A program made the position numbers and the translations under genes. A model generated the notes under the pieces. That model made no database searches. It saw nothing but the letters and a program-made list of their open reading frames with translations, and was not told where the DNA came from. Source: Planctomycetota bacterium (lineage in GTDB: Bacteria > Planctomycetota > Phycisphaerae > Phycisphaerales > SM1A02). From it: a stretch of 32,695 nt of DNA. The stretch is taken from contig JAFMML010000033.1 in assembly GCA_017859745.1 (NCBI GenBank), positions 1-32,695 on the forward strand. Reading direction: 5' to 3'. Shown here in pieces: positions 14,967-22,548 of this stretch. Position 1 is the stretch's first letter. Each line of letters opens with the position of its first letter.

Positions 14967-17900
14967 CTACGCCGAGAGTCGCTTGAGCAGGATCCGCAGC
15001 AGCGTGCTCCGCTCGAGGTGGTTGGCCGGTGGACGCCAGTACACCTCGACGCCGTTCTCTCCGACCGGTCCGATCGTCCGGACGGTCCCTCGAACGCCCT
15101 TCAGACGGGCCTCGATGGCCGCGGGGTCGCGGGTTCGGATCACCAGGTCCGGTTCGCGCACGATGACCGCCGTCGCCTCGAGAAGTGCCGCAGCCAGTCG
15201 CAGCCGGGCCAGTTCGAGCAAGGTCGCCACGCCCTGAGGCGGATCGCCGTAGGCGCTTCGCAGCGAGGCCTCGACCTCGTCGAGGCGATCGAGCGTCTCG
15301 GCCTGACCGATGCGGCGGTAGGCCTCCATCCGCCGGGTCTCCGAGGGGATCCAGCCCCGCGGAATGATGCCGACCAGCCCGATGTCGACCAGCGTGTCGG
15401 CGGGAACCACCGGCCGCTCGTGGCGGAGTTCCCGCACCGCGTTCTCCAGCAGGCGGCAGTACATCTCGTAGCCCACCGAGGCGATGTGTCCGCTCTGCTC
15501 CTTGCCGAGGAGATTGCCGGCGCCGCGAATCTCCAGGTCTCGCATGGCGATCCGAAATCCGGCGCCGAGCATCGAGTACTCCTCGATCGCCCGCAGTCTC
15601 TTGCGGGCGTCCTCGGTGACCTTCCGCTTCTGGGGCAGGAGCAGATAGCAGTAGGCCCGATGCCTCGAGCGGCCGACCCGTCCTCGCAACTGGTGCAGCT
15701 CGGCGAGACCGAACATGTGGGCGTTGCTCACGAACATGGTGTTCGCGGTGGGGATGTCGATGCCGCTCTCGATGATCGCCGTCGAGACCAGGATGTCCGC
15801 CTCGCGGCGCATGAAGACGCGCATCACCTCCTCGAGATCGTGCGGATCCATCTGCCCGTGCCCCACCACGATGCGGGCGTCCGGCGCGAGGCCGTGCACG
15901 AAGTCGGCGACGTCGTCGAGATCGCCGATGCGGTTGTGGACGAAGAAGACCTGCCCTTCGCGGGCGAGTTCGCGGTCGATCGCCCGCTTGATCCGGGTGG
16001 GATTGAACGGGATGGTCTCGGTGACGATCGCCCGCCGATCCACGGGGGCGGTGGTCAGGCTGCTGATGTCGCGGAGTCCCAGCATCGCCATGTGCAAGGT
16101 GCGGGGGATCGGCGTGGCGCTCAGCGTCAGCACGTCGGCGGTCATGCGGAATCGAAGCAGACGCTGCTTGTGCTCGACGCCGAAGCGCTGCTCCTCGTCG
16201 ATGACGACGAGGCCGAGATCGTCGAAGGCGACGTCCTTGGACAGCAGGCGATGCGTGCCGACCAGCACGTCGACCTTGCCGGCCGCGGCGTCCTCGAGCA
16301 CCACCCGCTGCTCGGCGGCGCTCTTGAATCGGCTGAGGCTCTCGACCCGGAAGGGATATCCCGCGAACCGACTGGCGAAGGTCCGTTCATGCTGCTCGGC
16401 GAGCACCGTGGTCGGCACCAGCACCGCGACCTGCCGTCCGTGCTCGACCGCCTTGAACGCGGCCCGGATCGCGACCTCGGTCTTTCCGAACCCGACATCG
16501 CCGCAGACGAGGCGATCCATGGGCCGGGCGTCCTGCATGTCCCGCTTGATCGCGGCGATCGCCGAGACCTGATCCTCCGTCTCCCGGTGCGGGAAGGACG
16601 CTTCGAACTCCCGCATCCAAGGGGTGTCCCCGGGAAATCGGATGCCCGGGCTCGCCGCCCGAGCGGCCTGCAGACGAAGCATCTGCGCCGCAAGTTCGCG
16701 AACCGCCTCGGAGACCTGCTCCTTCTGCCGCTTCCAGCGCCGCCCGCCCAGCGTCGACCGCTTGGGCGCACCACCCGCCGCCCCCACGTACCGCTGCACG
16801 AGATCGATCCGGGTGGCGGGCACGTGGAGGAGCGCCCCCGAGTCGAACTCCAGGCGCAGGTACTCCTGCTCGGGGCCGGCGCCGTCGGCGATCGTCTCGA
16901 GTCCCAGGAATCTCGCGATCCCGTGGTCGCGATGCACGACGTGATCGCCCGCCTCGAAGTGCAGGAAGGCTTCGCGATCGGCACCCCCGCGCAGTCGCCC
17001 CGCCTGGCGACGGGCGTGCCATCGGTGCAGCACCTCGTGCTCGGGCACGAGGGCGAGCGGTCGGTCCCCGCCCGCATCCCACACGAATCCGCGATGCAGG
17101 TAGCGCTGCTCGACCTCGATGACGGCCGTGCCTCCGCCGCCGGCGGCGTGCTCCTCGACGAGGGCCCGTGCCCGCTCCGCCTCGCCGTCGGTTGCGGCGA
17201 GCACGTGGACCTCGCAGCGCGTCGCCAGTTCGCCGAGTTCTCCGAACGCCTCTGCCCCATTCTCCGAGAACGCCTCGAGCGGTTCGATCGGGAGTTCGAC
17301 CAGCCGCTCCGGCACCTGCCCCTCGGAGAACTGCCCGACGTCGAGCACCGCGTGGCAGCGCTCGGCGATGGACATGAAGACCGCCGGTGGCCCATGCACG
17401 GAGTGCGCGCCTCGTACGCGTTCGTAGTAGCCGCGCCCCTGCTCGGTGATCTCGGCGATCTCCAGCAGCACCCCGACGGTCTCGCAAGGCATGCGCTCGG
17501 GCAGCAGTTCGACGTCCGCATCCGACTCGAGATGCTCGAGCGAGGCGCCCACGACCTCGACCCGCGACACCCGACGATCGGACGCCTGGGTCGTCGGATC
17601 GACCTCGAAGATCCGCTCGACCGAGTCTCCGAAGAGATCGAGCCGGAACGGAACCGATCCCCCCGGAGGAAACACGTCGAAGATCCCGCCCCGGACCGCG
17701 AACTCGCCGGGATTCTCCACGACGTCCCCGCGGGTGTAGCCGGCCTCGGCCAGCCACGCGGAGAACTCCTGCGGATCGAGGCGGTCGCCTTCCGCGATGG
17801 TCCGCAGCATCGAGGCGAGTCGGGTTGCCGCAGGCACGGCCTGCATCAGCGCCGCGATCGGCGCCACCACGACCGGCGGCACCTGCCCGAAGTGGAGATC

Positions 17901-18242
17901 GCGCACCAGCGTCAGGCGTGCCGCAAGCAGCTCGAGACTCACCCCGCTCTCGCCCGGCAGGACCTCGAGCGCCGGGAAGAGGCGACCGTCGATCCCGAGA
18001 TCCGCGAGTTCGTCGGCGATGTCGGAAGCGTCGTCGAGATGGGCGGCGACCAGCAGCAGCGGACGGTCGAGCCGTCGCGAAAGGACCGCGGCAAGCAGGG
18101 TTCCACTCGATCCTGCGAGGCCACGCGCGGACACGCTGCGGCCCCGGGCGAGATGTTCAAGCATTCCCGCGAGGGCGGGAGTCCGGGCGATCGCATCGAA
18201 CCAGACGGGGCCGGCTTCCAGAGGACGGTCCGCCCCGCTCAC
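14967..18242 (-). CDS. mfd: Transcription-repair coupling factor Mfd
   Basis: 1091 aa from GTG 18242, whose GTGA overlaps the stop of the upstream HhH gene. The N-terminal third is UvrB-like (LFPALEVLPGESGVS, GDVVENPGEFAVRGGIFDVFPPGGSVPFRLDLFGDSVE). The RNA-polymerase-interacting, CarD-like domain is LHFEAGDHVVHRDHGIARFLGLE. The translocase has CGDVGFGKTEVA (about 580-590), VIDEEQRFGVEHKQRL (DEEQ about 680), LSATPIPRTLHMAM and STAIIESGIDIPTANTM with GRVGRSRHRAYCYLL. The C-terminal TRCF domain closes the protein. It removes stalled RNA polymerase and recruits UvrA to the template strand. Slightly shorter than E. coli Mfd (1148). Last gene of a three-gene overlapping operon. Confidence 0.97.
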   Translation of the reverse strand: MSGADRPLEAGPVWFDAIARTPALAGMLEHLARGRSVSARGLAGSSGTLLAAVLSRRLDRPLLLVAAHLDDASDIADELADLGIDGRLFPALEVLPGESGVSLELLAARLTLVRDLHFGQVPPVVVAPIAALMQAVPAATRLASMLRTIAEGDRLDPQEFSAWLAEAGYTRGDVVENPGEFAVRGGIFDVFPPGGSVPFRLDLFGDSVERIFEVDPTTQASDRRVSRVEVVGASLEHLESDADVELLPERMPCETVGVLLEIAEITEQGRGYYERVRGAHSVHGPPAVFMSIAERCHAVLDVGQFSEGQVPERLVELPIEPLEAFSENGAEAFGELGELATRCEVHVLAATDGEAERARALVEEHAAGGGGTAVIEVEQRYLHRGFVWDAGGDRPLALVPEHEVLHRWHARRQAGRLRGGADREAFLHFEAGDHVVHRDHGIARFLGLETIADGAGPEQEYLRLEFDSGALLHVPATRIDLVQRYVGAAGGAPKRSTLGGRRWKRQKEQVSEAVRELAAQMLRLQAARAASPGIRFPGDTPWMREFEASFPHRETEDQVSAIAAIKRDMQDARPMDRLVCGDVGFGKTEVAIRAAFKAVEHGRQVAVLVPTTVLAEQHERTFASRFAGYPFRVESLSRFKSAAEQRVVLEDAAAGKVDVLVGTHRLLSKDVAFDDLGLVVIDEEQRFGVEHKQRLLRFRMTADVLTLSATPIPRTLHMAMLGLRDISSLTTAPVDRRAIVTETIPFNPTRIKRAIDRELAREGQVFFVHNRIGDLDDVADFVHGLAPDARIVVGHGQMDPHDLEEVMRVFMRREADILVSTAIIESGIDIPTANTMFVSNAHMFGLAELHQLRGRVGRSRHRAYCYLLLPQKRKVTEDARKRLRAIEEYSMLGAGFRIAMRDLEIRGAGNLLGKEQSGHIASVGYEMYCRLLENAVRELRHERPVVPADTLVDIGLVGIIPRGWIPSETRRMEAYRRIGQAETLDRLDEVEASLRSAYGDPPQGVATLLELARLRLAAALLEATAVIVREPDLVIRTRDPAAIEARLKGVRGTVRTIGPVGENGVEVYWRPPANHLERSTLLRILLKRLSA

Positions 18243-18640
18243 CGTACGAACTCCATGCGCATGCGGCCGTCGCGGTCGTTCTCCGAAGCCAGATCGGCGT
18301 GGATCGCCTCGATCGTGCGCGGACCGATGCCCGGCACCTGCTGCAGGTCCTCGATCGAGTCGAACCGCCCGCCACGGCGTCGGGCGTCTGCGATTCGGTC
18401 GGCCAGGACCGGCCCGATCCCGGGGAGGAGTGTGAACTGTGCCGGGGTCGCCGAAGCGGGATCGAAGCGGGCCGTCGCGGCAACGCCGCCGGTCGTGCCC
18501 CCTGTCCGCACGAATGCCGAAGGCGTCGCGGGAGCAGGCGCGAGGAACCCGAGGAGCGCCAGGGCACCACCGATCGGCGCGACGCCGGCGAGGGCTCTCA
18601 CGCCACGACCCGTGAACGCCTCCCCGTCGTGGTCAGGCAC
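18239..18640 (-). CDS. ComEA-like helix-hairpin-helix protein with N-terminal membrane segment
   Basis: 133 aa if the start is GTG 18640, which overlaps the stop of the GH10-like gene by 8 nt. An upstream in-frame ATG at 18769 would add residues antisense-like in composition. The N-terminus has one hydrophobic stretch (VRALAGVAPIGGALALLGFLAPAP), a membrane anchor or signal. After a Thr/Ala-rich linker come tandem helix-hairpin-helix motifs: FTLLPGIGPVLADRIADARRRGG and LQQVPGIGPRTIEAIHADL, as in ComEA and related proteins that bind DNA without sequence specificity. It may take part in DNA uptake, or hold DNA near the membrane. No other competence gene is visible nearby. The stop overlaps the mfd start by 4 nt. 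Confidence 0.8.
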   Translation of the reverse strand: MPDHDGEAFTGRGVRALAGVAPIGGALALLGFLAPAPATPSAFVRTGGTTGGVAATARFDPASATPAQFTLLPGIGPVLADRIADARRRGGRFDSIEDLQQVPGIGPRTIEAIHADLASENDRDGRMRMEFVR

Positions 18641-20129
18641 CTGCCGATCCCGGCCGCATCGCGGCGGGGTCGAAGGCCAGATCCGGGGACGGTGCCGAGA
18701 GGCGTTCGGAGAGTTCGCGAAGGCGCGTGGAGGCCGGCTTGGCTCTTCCGTCGCCATCGAACAGTCCAAGCGGGTGATCGGGACCCGGATCGGCCACGTG
18801 TCCCCAGAGGACCGCGTCGAATCGGGGGCGACCGAGCACGATCGGCACCATGTCGGTCATCCACGACGCCTGACCCTCCCTCGTCCAGTGGCCGCCGGAG
18901 GACGGCGCTCCGAGGGCCGAGACGATGAGGTGTCGCTCCGGCGTCGAGTACCGGTCGAGCAACGCCGCAACCGTCGCCGGATCTCGGTCGATGGAGACGC
19001 TCTCACCGATCAGGAATCGCAGCCCCACCACATCGAAGTGGATGCCCTCCTCGGCGATCCGGCGCAGATATCGATACGGCCCCAGACGCTCCGGTCGCGA
19101 CCACATCCGTTCGCCGAAGGGATCGGCGATCTCGACGAGGATCCGGGCTCGCGGATGCCGTTGACGCACCAGCACGCTGGCCAGACGGGTCAGGCCCACC
19201 GCCCTTTCGACGTTGCCGGCGTCGTCGCCCTGCGACGCAAGTCCCGAGGCGACGTTCCACATGTGGACGCCGCCCCGATATCGCATCACCACCTGCTCGC
19301 AGAAGGCGTACAGCGCCTCTCGAAACGCCTCGGGATCGGCCCGACGGGCGAGCATCCAATCGGGAATGTTCTGGAGCGAGAGATCCACCAGCGGACCACA
19401 CAGCACCCGCCGCTTTGCGCGATCGGCCGCCACCATCCATCGGTCCAGGCGTCGCCAGTCGAAGCGGTCGGGCGCGGGCTGGACCTCCGCCCATCGGAGC
19501 GGGACCGACACCAGGCCGAGACGATCGAACGGCGACTTCTCCAGAAGGCCCGGCGAAAGGGAAGAGGCCACTCGGATGCCCAGGCTGGTCGACGGCGCCG
19601 CCTTTCGAGAGTGCTTTCGCTGGAGACTTCGCCGGGCGTGCTCGGCGGCCGCCATTCGCGAGGCGTCGAGCGCGCCCGACAGGCTCTGCATCGCCAGGGA
19701 CGCTCGCGCCGCGGGATCGACTTCGGTGCTCGCCCGCCCGAGGGCATCTCGGCCCTCTTCGAAGGCGATCACGGCGTCGGGAGGCACCCCGGGATTCCAG
19801 ACCCCCCAGTCCTCGCCCTTGGCCAGGAAGAACCGGATGCGTTCTCGAGCCAGTTCGTAGAGCAGGGAGTACGGACGCCGACGTGGCACCAGCAGCGTCG
19901 TCTGAAGCCGGAACCTGCCGACGGCGGTGGTCATCGGAAGACTGATCGCCACCGACGCGGCTTCGGTCGGCTGGGCGACGATGCACCCGCCACCCTCCGC
20001 GCTCGCATCGATCTCGACCTCCCCGGCCACCGGCAGGCCATCGGCGCCGACCAGCATCACCCACTTGGCATCGCTGGGATCGAATCCCTCCCCCGCACCG
20101 AACTCGAACGTGAGCGCAACCCCCGTCAT
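18633..20129 (-). CDS. GH10-fold protein lacking both catalytic glutamates (pseudo-xylanase)
   Basis: 498 aa from ATG 20129, with GGAGGA 9 nt upstream; ATG 20150 would add 7 residues. There is no signal peptide, so it should be cytoplasmic. Residues 1-170 form a beta-rich domain of unknown family (TFEFGAGEGFDPSDAKWVML onward). Residues 180-460 follow GH10 xylanases: PLRWAEVQPAPDRFDWRRLDRWM (like the MKWxxxEPxxGxFxF block), LQNIPDWM, RYRGGVHMWNVASGLA (like RYxGxxxxWDVVNEA) and HLIVSALGAP (like WITELxxP). The acid/base Glu of WDVVNE aligns with Gly296 and the nucleophile Glu of ITEL with Ala405. Hydrolysis by the GH10 mechanism is therefore unlikely. It may bind sugar or act as a scaffold. It heads the operon with the HhH gene and mfd. 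Confidence 0.75.
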   Translation of the reverse strand: MTGVALTFEFGAGEGFDPSDAKWVMLVGADGLPVAGEVEIDASAEGGGCIVAQPTEAASVAISLPMTTAVGRFRLQTTLLVPRRRPYSLLYELARERIRFFLAKGEDWGVWNPGVPPDAVIAFEEGRDALGRASTEVDPAARASLAMQSLSGALDASRMAAAEHARRSLQRKHSRKAAPSTSLGIRVASSLSPGLLEKSPFDRLGLVSVPLRWAEVQPAPDRFDWRRLDRWMVAADRAKRRVLCGPLVDLSLQNIPDWMLARRADPEAFREALYAFCEQVVMRYRGGVHMWNVASGLASQGDDAGNVERAVGLTRLASVLVRQRHPRARILVEIADPFGERMWSRPERLGPYRYLRRIAEEGIHFDVVGLRFLIGESVSIDRDPATVAALLDRYSTPERHLIVSALGAPSSGGHWTREGQASWMTDMVPIVLGRPRFDAVLWGHVADPGPDHPLGLFDGDGRAKPASTRLRELSERLSAPSPDLAFDPAAMRPGSAGA

Positions 20130-20539
20130 GTCAGCACGTCCTCCAGACACCCGGGCCGCCCGTTGTCGCCAACGCAGCCATCGGCCGCCGACACCGCGGG
20201 CCGGGAACCGGCACGAAGGAGGATCGGACGGCGTTCGGCAGCGGAATCGACTTGGGGATGAGGTTCGTCATCACAAGTGGCGACACGAATGGACCAGTCA
20301 GACGAGCGGACAGGCAGGTGGGCGAACAGGCAGGTGGGCGAACAGGGACCTGACACCAGAACGTGGCGAGCGGAAGGTCGAAACGGCGACCTTGCCTTGA
20401 ATGGCGGTCCGACGCCGGAACGACCGTCGTCCAGGCTGCCTCCGATCCGCAGTGTACGCGCCGCCACCTCCCACGCCCGCACTCGCTACCTTGCCGCAGC
20501 CGGGCGGACCTTCGCCGCCACTCCGAATCCTCGCATCCC
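20130..20539. other. 410-bp divergent intergenic region with tandem repeat
   Basis: Between the GH10-like gene and purC. It contains a 16-bp tandem repeat (20310-20348) followed by GGGACCTGACACC. Near purC is TACCTT (20487-20492), a possible -10 that would give a leader of about 40 nt. No coding frame with homology, tRNA or clear small RNA is visible. Confidence 0.5.
20310..20348. repeat. 16-bp tandem repeat, two and a half copies
   Basis: ACAGGCAGGTGGGCGA occurs at 20310-20325 and again, identical, at 20326-20341. A third partial copy (ACAGGGA) runs into GGGACCTGACACC (20346-20358). The last motif resembles ends of REP-type sequences in other bacteria from memory; no transposase is present. 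Confidence 0.6.
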
Positions 20540-21520
20540 ATGTCCACCGCCGTCTCCACGCTCGTCACGACCGATCTCCCACTGCCGGGCCGTCGGGCCG
20601 GCAAGGTCCGCGACCTCTACGACCTCGCCCCGGACCTCGATGGGCGACCACGGGTCCTGATCGTCGCGACGGATCGGGCGAGCGCCTTCGATGTCGTGCT
20701 GCCCGATGCGGCGCCGGGCAAGGGGCGTCTGCTGACCACCACCAGCCTGTGGTGGTTCCGACGCCTCCGCCGTCTCGAGATCGTCGAAGACCACGTCCTT
20801 CACGGAGACGTCGAGGCGATTCCCGAACTCGAAGGTCTCGAGGTCGAGGTGTTCGACGCGCTTCGAGGAAGGATCTCCGTCTGTCGGGCGGTCGAGATCG
20901 TGCCGATCGAGTGCGTGGCCCGTGGCCATCTCGCCGGGAGCGGCCTCGCGGAGTACCGCGAGCAAGGTTCGGTCTGCGGCCTGCCGCTGCCACCGGGACT
21001 TCGGCCGGGGGATCCGTTGCCCGAGACGATCTTCACACCCGCGACCAAGGCGACCGAAGGCCACGACGAGAACATCGACTTCGACCGAGTGGTGCGGGAA
21101 CTCGGCGGCGAACTCGCCGAGCGGCTCCGGGCGACGACGGTCGAACTGTTCGAGGCGGCCCGCCGAATCGCGGCGGAGCAGGGTCTCGTGCTCGCCGACA
21201 CCAAGTTCGAGTTCGGATTCGAGCTCGGCCCGGACGGCCGCCCCACCGATCGCCTGCTTCTCGCCGACGAGATCCTGACCTCCGACAGCAGCCGCTGGTG
21301 GCCCGCCGAAGCGGTCGGCCACGGTTCGGTTCCCCGGGGCTTCGACAAGCAGCCGCTCCGGGACTGGCTGCAGGCGGAGTTCGACACCGGGAGGTGGAAC
21401 AAGCAGCCGCCCGGACCGAGGGTGCCCGGCGAGGTTCGCGAGGCGCTGCTGGGCTCCTATCGCGAGGTCGCGGTTCGCCTGGGTGCCTTGCCCGATCGCG
21501 ACGTGGTGTCCGGGACCTGA
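20540..21520 (+). CDS. purC: Phosphoribosylaminoimidazole-succinocarboxamide (SAICAR) synthase
   Basis: 326 aa from ATG 20540. It joins CAIR and aspartate with ATP to make SAICAR in purine synthesis. Family blocks in order: GRRAGKVRDLYDL, ATDRASAFDVVLPD, GKGRLLTTTSLWWF, ECVARGHLAGSGLAEYR, FTPATKATEGHDENIDF, LVLADTKFEFGFE, LADEILTSDSSRWWPAE and RGFDKQPLRDWLQ. The length fits the longer, single-domain version common outside enterobacteria (about 290-310). No Shine-Dalgarno site is clear before the ATG. Convergent with folD, 29 bp apart; both serve purine and one-carbon metabolism, but they are not in one operon. Confidence 0.96.
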   Translation: MSTAVSTLVTTDLPLPGRRAGKVRDLYDLAPDLDGRPRVLIVATDRASAFDVVLPDAAPGKGRLLTTTSLWWFRRLRRLEIVEDHVLHGDVEAIPELEGLEVEVFDALRGRISVCRAVEIVPIECVARGHLAGSGLAEYREQGSVCGLPLPPGLRPGDPLPETIFTPATKATEGHDENIDFDRVVRELGGELAERLRATTVELFEAARRIAAEQGLVLADTKFEFGFELGPDGRPTDRLLLADEILTSDSSRWWPAEAVGHGSVPRGFDKQPLRDWLQAEFDTGRWNKQPPGPRVPGEVREALLGSYREVAVRLGALPDRDVVSGT

Positions 21521-21549
21521 ACGGTCGCCTGCATCCGCCGACCGGTCGA

Positions 21550-22437
21550 TCACACTCGCTCGGCGGCCTCGACGCAGTTGCGAAGCAGCATGGCCACGGT
21601 CATCGGGCCCACCCCGCCGGGCACCGGCGAGAGGTGTCCGGCGATCGGCGCCACTTCGTCGTGCCGGACGTCGCCGATCGTCCTCGCCCCCGCATCGTCC
21701 TCGACCCGGTGGATCCCCACGTCGACGACGACGGCACCGGGCCTGACCCAGTCCGCACCGACGAGCTGCGGCACGCCCGCGGCGGCGACGAGCACCTCGG
21801 CGTCGCGTGCGATCGCCGGCAGGTCGTCGGTGAACTTGTTGGTCGAGACCACCGTCGCCTCGGCCCGCATCAGAAGCACCGCGATCGGCTTTCCGACGAT
21901 GTTGCTCGCTCCGACCACGACGCAGCGCTTGCCCTTCAGGTCGATGCCGGTCGACTCGATCATCTCGACCACGGCGAGCGCCGTGCAGGGCACGAGGCTG
22001 CGACGCCCGTAGACGACGTTGCCGATGTTGGCGGGATTGACGCCTTCGACGTCCTTGCCCGGATCGATCAGCGACTGGATCCGCTCGGTGTCGACGCCCG
22101 CAGGAAGCGGCAGGTGCAGCATGACCGCCCGCACGTCCTCCTCGGCGTTGAGCAGCAGCACGAGACCGGCGATCTCCTTGTAGCCCGCGTCCGACGGGAG
22201 GCGATGCAGCACGTACTCGATGCCGACCTTGCCGCACGTGCGGGCCTGGCTTTCCGCATAGAGCTCCGCGGAGCGATCGCCGCCCACCAGCACCGCATCG
22301 AGGCGCGGCCGCCGGCCGGCCACCGCGAGCTTCTCGACTCGTGCCGTCACGTCCGCGCGGACGGCCGCAGCGAGGGCCTTGCCGTCGATCGGCGTGGCGT
22401 GGGATGGGGGCGGTTGTGGGGATGAAGCGGACGACAT
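21550..22437 (-). CDS. folD: FolD-family methylenetetrahydrofolate dehydrogenase with altered cyclohydrolase site
   Basis: 295 aa from ATG 22437. The fold is FolD: VEGVNPANIGNV, VVVGASNIVGKPIAVLLM, VLVAAAGVPQLVGADWVRPGAVVVDVGIHR and LSPVPGGVGPMTVAMLLRNCVEAA. The catalytic YxxxK motif reads Tyr60-AES-Gln64, so the lysine needed for cyclohydrolase activity is Gln. Other changes: QLPLP is HLPLP, KDVDG is KDVEG, PCTPxG is PCTALA, and the GRSxxVG Arg that often faces the NADP phosphate is Ala. The human K56Q enzyme is known to keep dehydrogenase but lose cyclohydrolase activity, and the monofunctional NAD-dependent yeast MTD1 also lacks that Lys. This protein may be a monofunctional, possibly NAD-linked, dehydrogenase (inference). 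Confidence 0.88.
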   Translation of the reverse strand: MSSASSPQPPPSHATPIDGKALAAAVRADVTARVEKLAVAGRRPRLDAVLVGGDRSAELYAESQARTCGKVGIEYVLHRLPSDAGYKEIAGLVLLLNAEEDVRAVMLHLPLPAGVDTERIQSLIDPGKDVEGVNPANIGNVVYGRRSLVPCTALAVVEMIESTGIDLKGKRCVVVGASNIVGKPIAVLLMRAEATVVSTNKFTDDLPAIARDAEVLVAAAGVPQLVGADWVRPGAVVVDVGIHRVEDDAGARTIGDVRHDEVAPIAGHLSPVPGGVGPMTVAMLLRNCVEAAERV

Positions 22438-22443
22438 GCGGGA

Positions 22444-22449
22444 AGGGTA
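22444..22449 (-). promoter_or_regulatory. Candidate -10 (TACCCT) for leaderless folD mRNA
   Basis: On the minus strand TACCCT ends 6 nt before the folD ATG (22437). Transcription would begin at or beside the start codon. No Shine-Dalgarno site fits in this space. Confidence 0.4.
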
Positions 22450-22453
22450 CCCA

Positions 22454-22481
22454 TTGGGATCGGCGCCGCCGGGGGTATAGT
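22454..22481 (+). promoter_or_regulatory. Candidate sigma-70 promoter of the thioredoxin-like gene
   Basis: TTGGGA (22454-22459), 16-bp spacer and TATAGT (22476-22481), the best promoter match in the window. Transcription would start near 22488, about 60 nt before ATG 22549. Confidence 0.55.
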
Positions 22482-22489
22482 CGAGCGTC

Positions 22490-22507
22490 GTTGCGAAACC
22501 TCGCAAC
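22490..22507 (+). promoter_or_regulatory. 5' leader hairpin of the thioredoxin-like gene
   Basis: GTTGCGA (22490-22496) and TCGCAAC (22501-22507) form a perfect 7-bp stem with an AACC loop. It sits at the predicted 5' end of the transcript, where such a hairpin can shield mRNA from decay. Confidence 0.45.
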
Positions 22508-22548
22508 CGCCGCGTCCTTCGCCATCCGTCCCGACGGGAGACCGACCC

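Noticed and set aside
15018-20261. Very long plus-strand open frame (1747 codons) across mfd and the GH10-like gene
   Set aside because: It is antisense to three genes with clear family motifs. Its translation is Arg/Asp/Gly-rich without any recognisable domain, as expected from high-GC shadow frames.
20310-20348. CRISPR array from tandem repeats
   Set aside because: The units abut directly without spacers and number only two to three; the same holds for 30131-30170.
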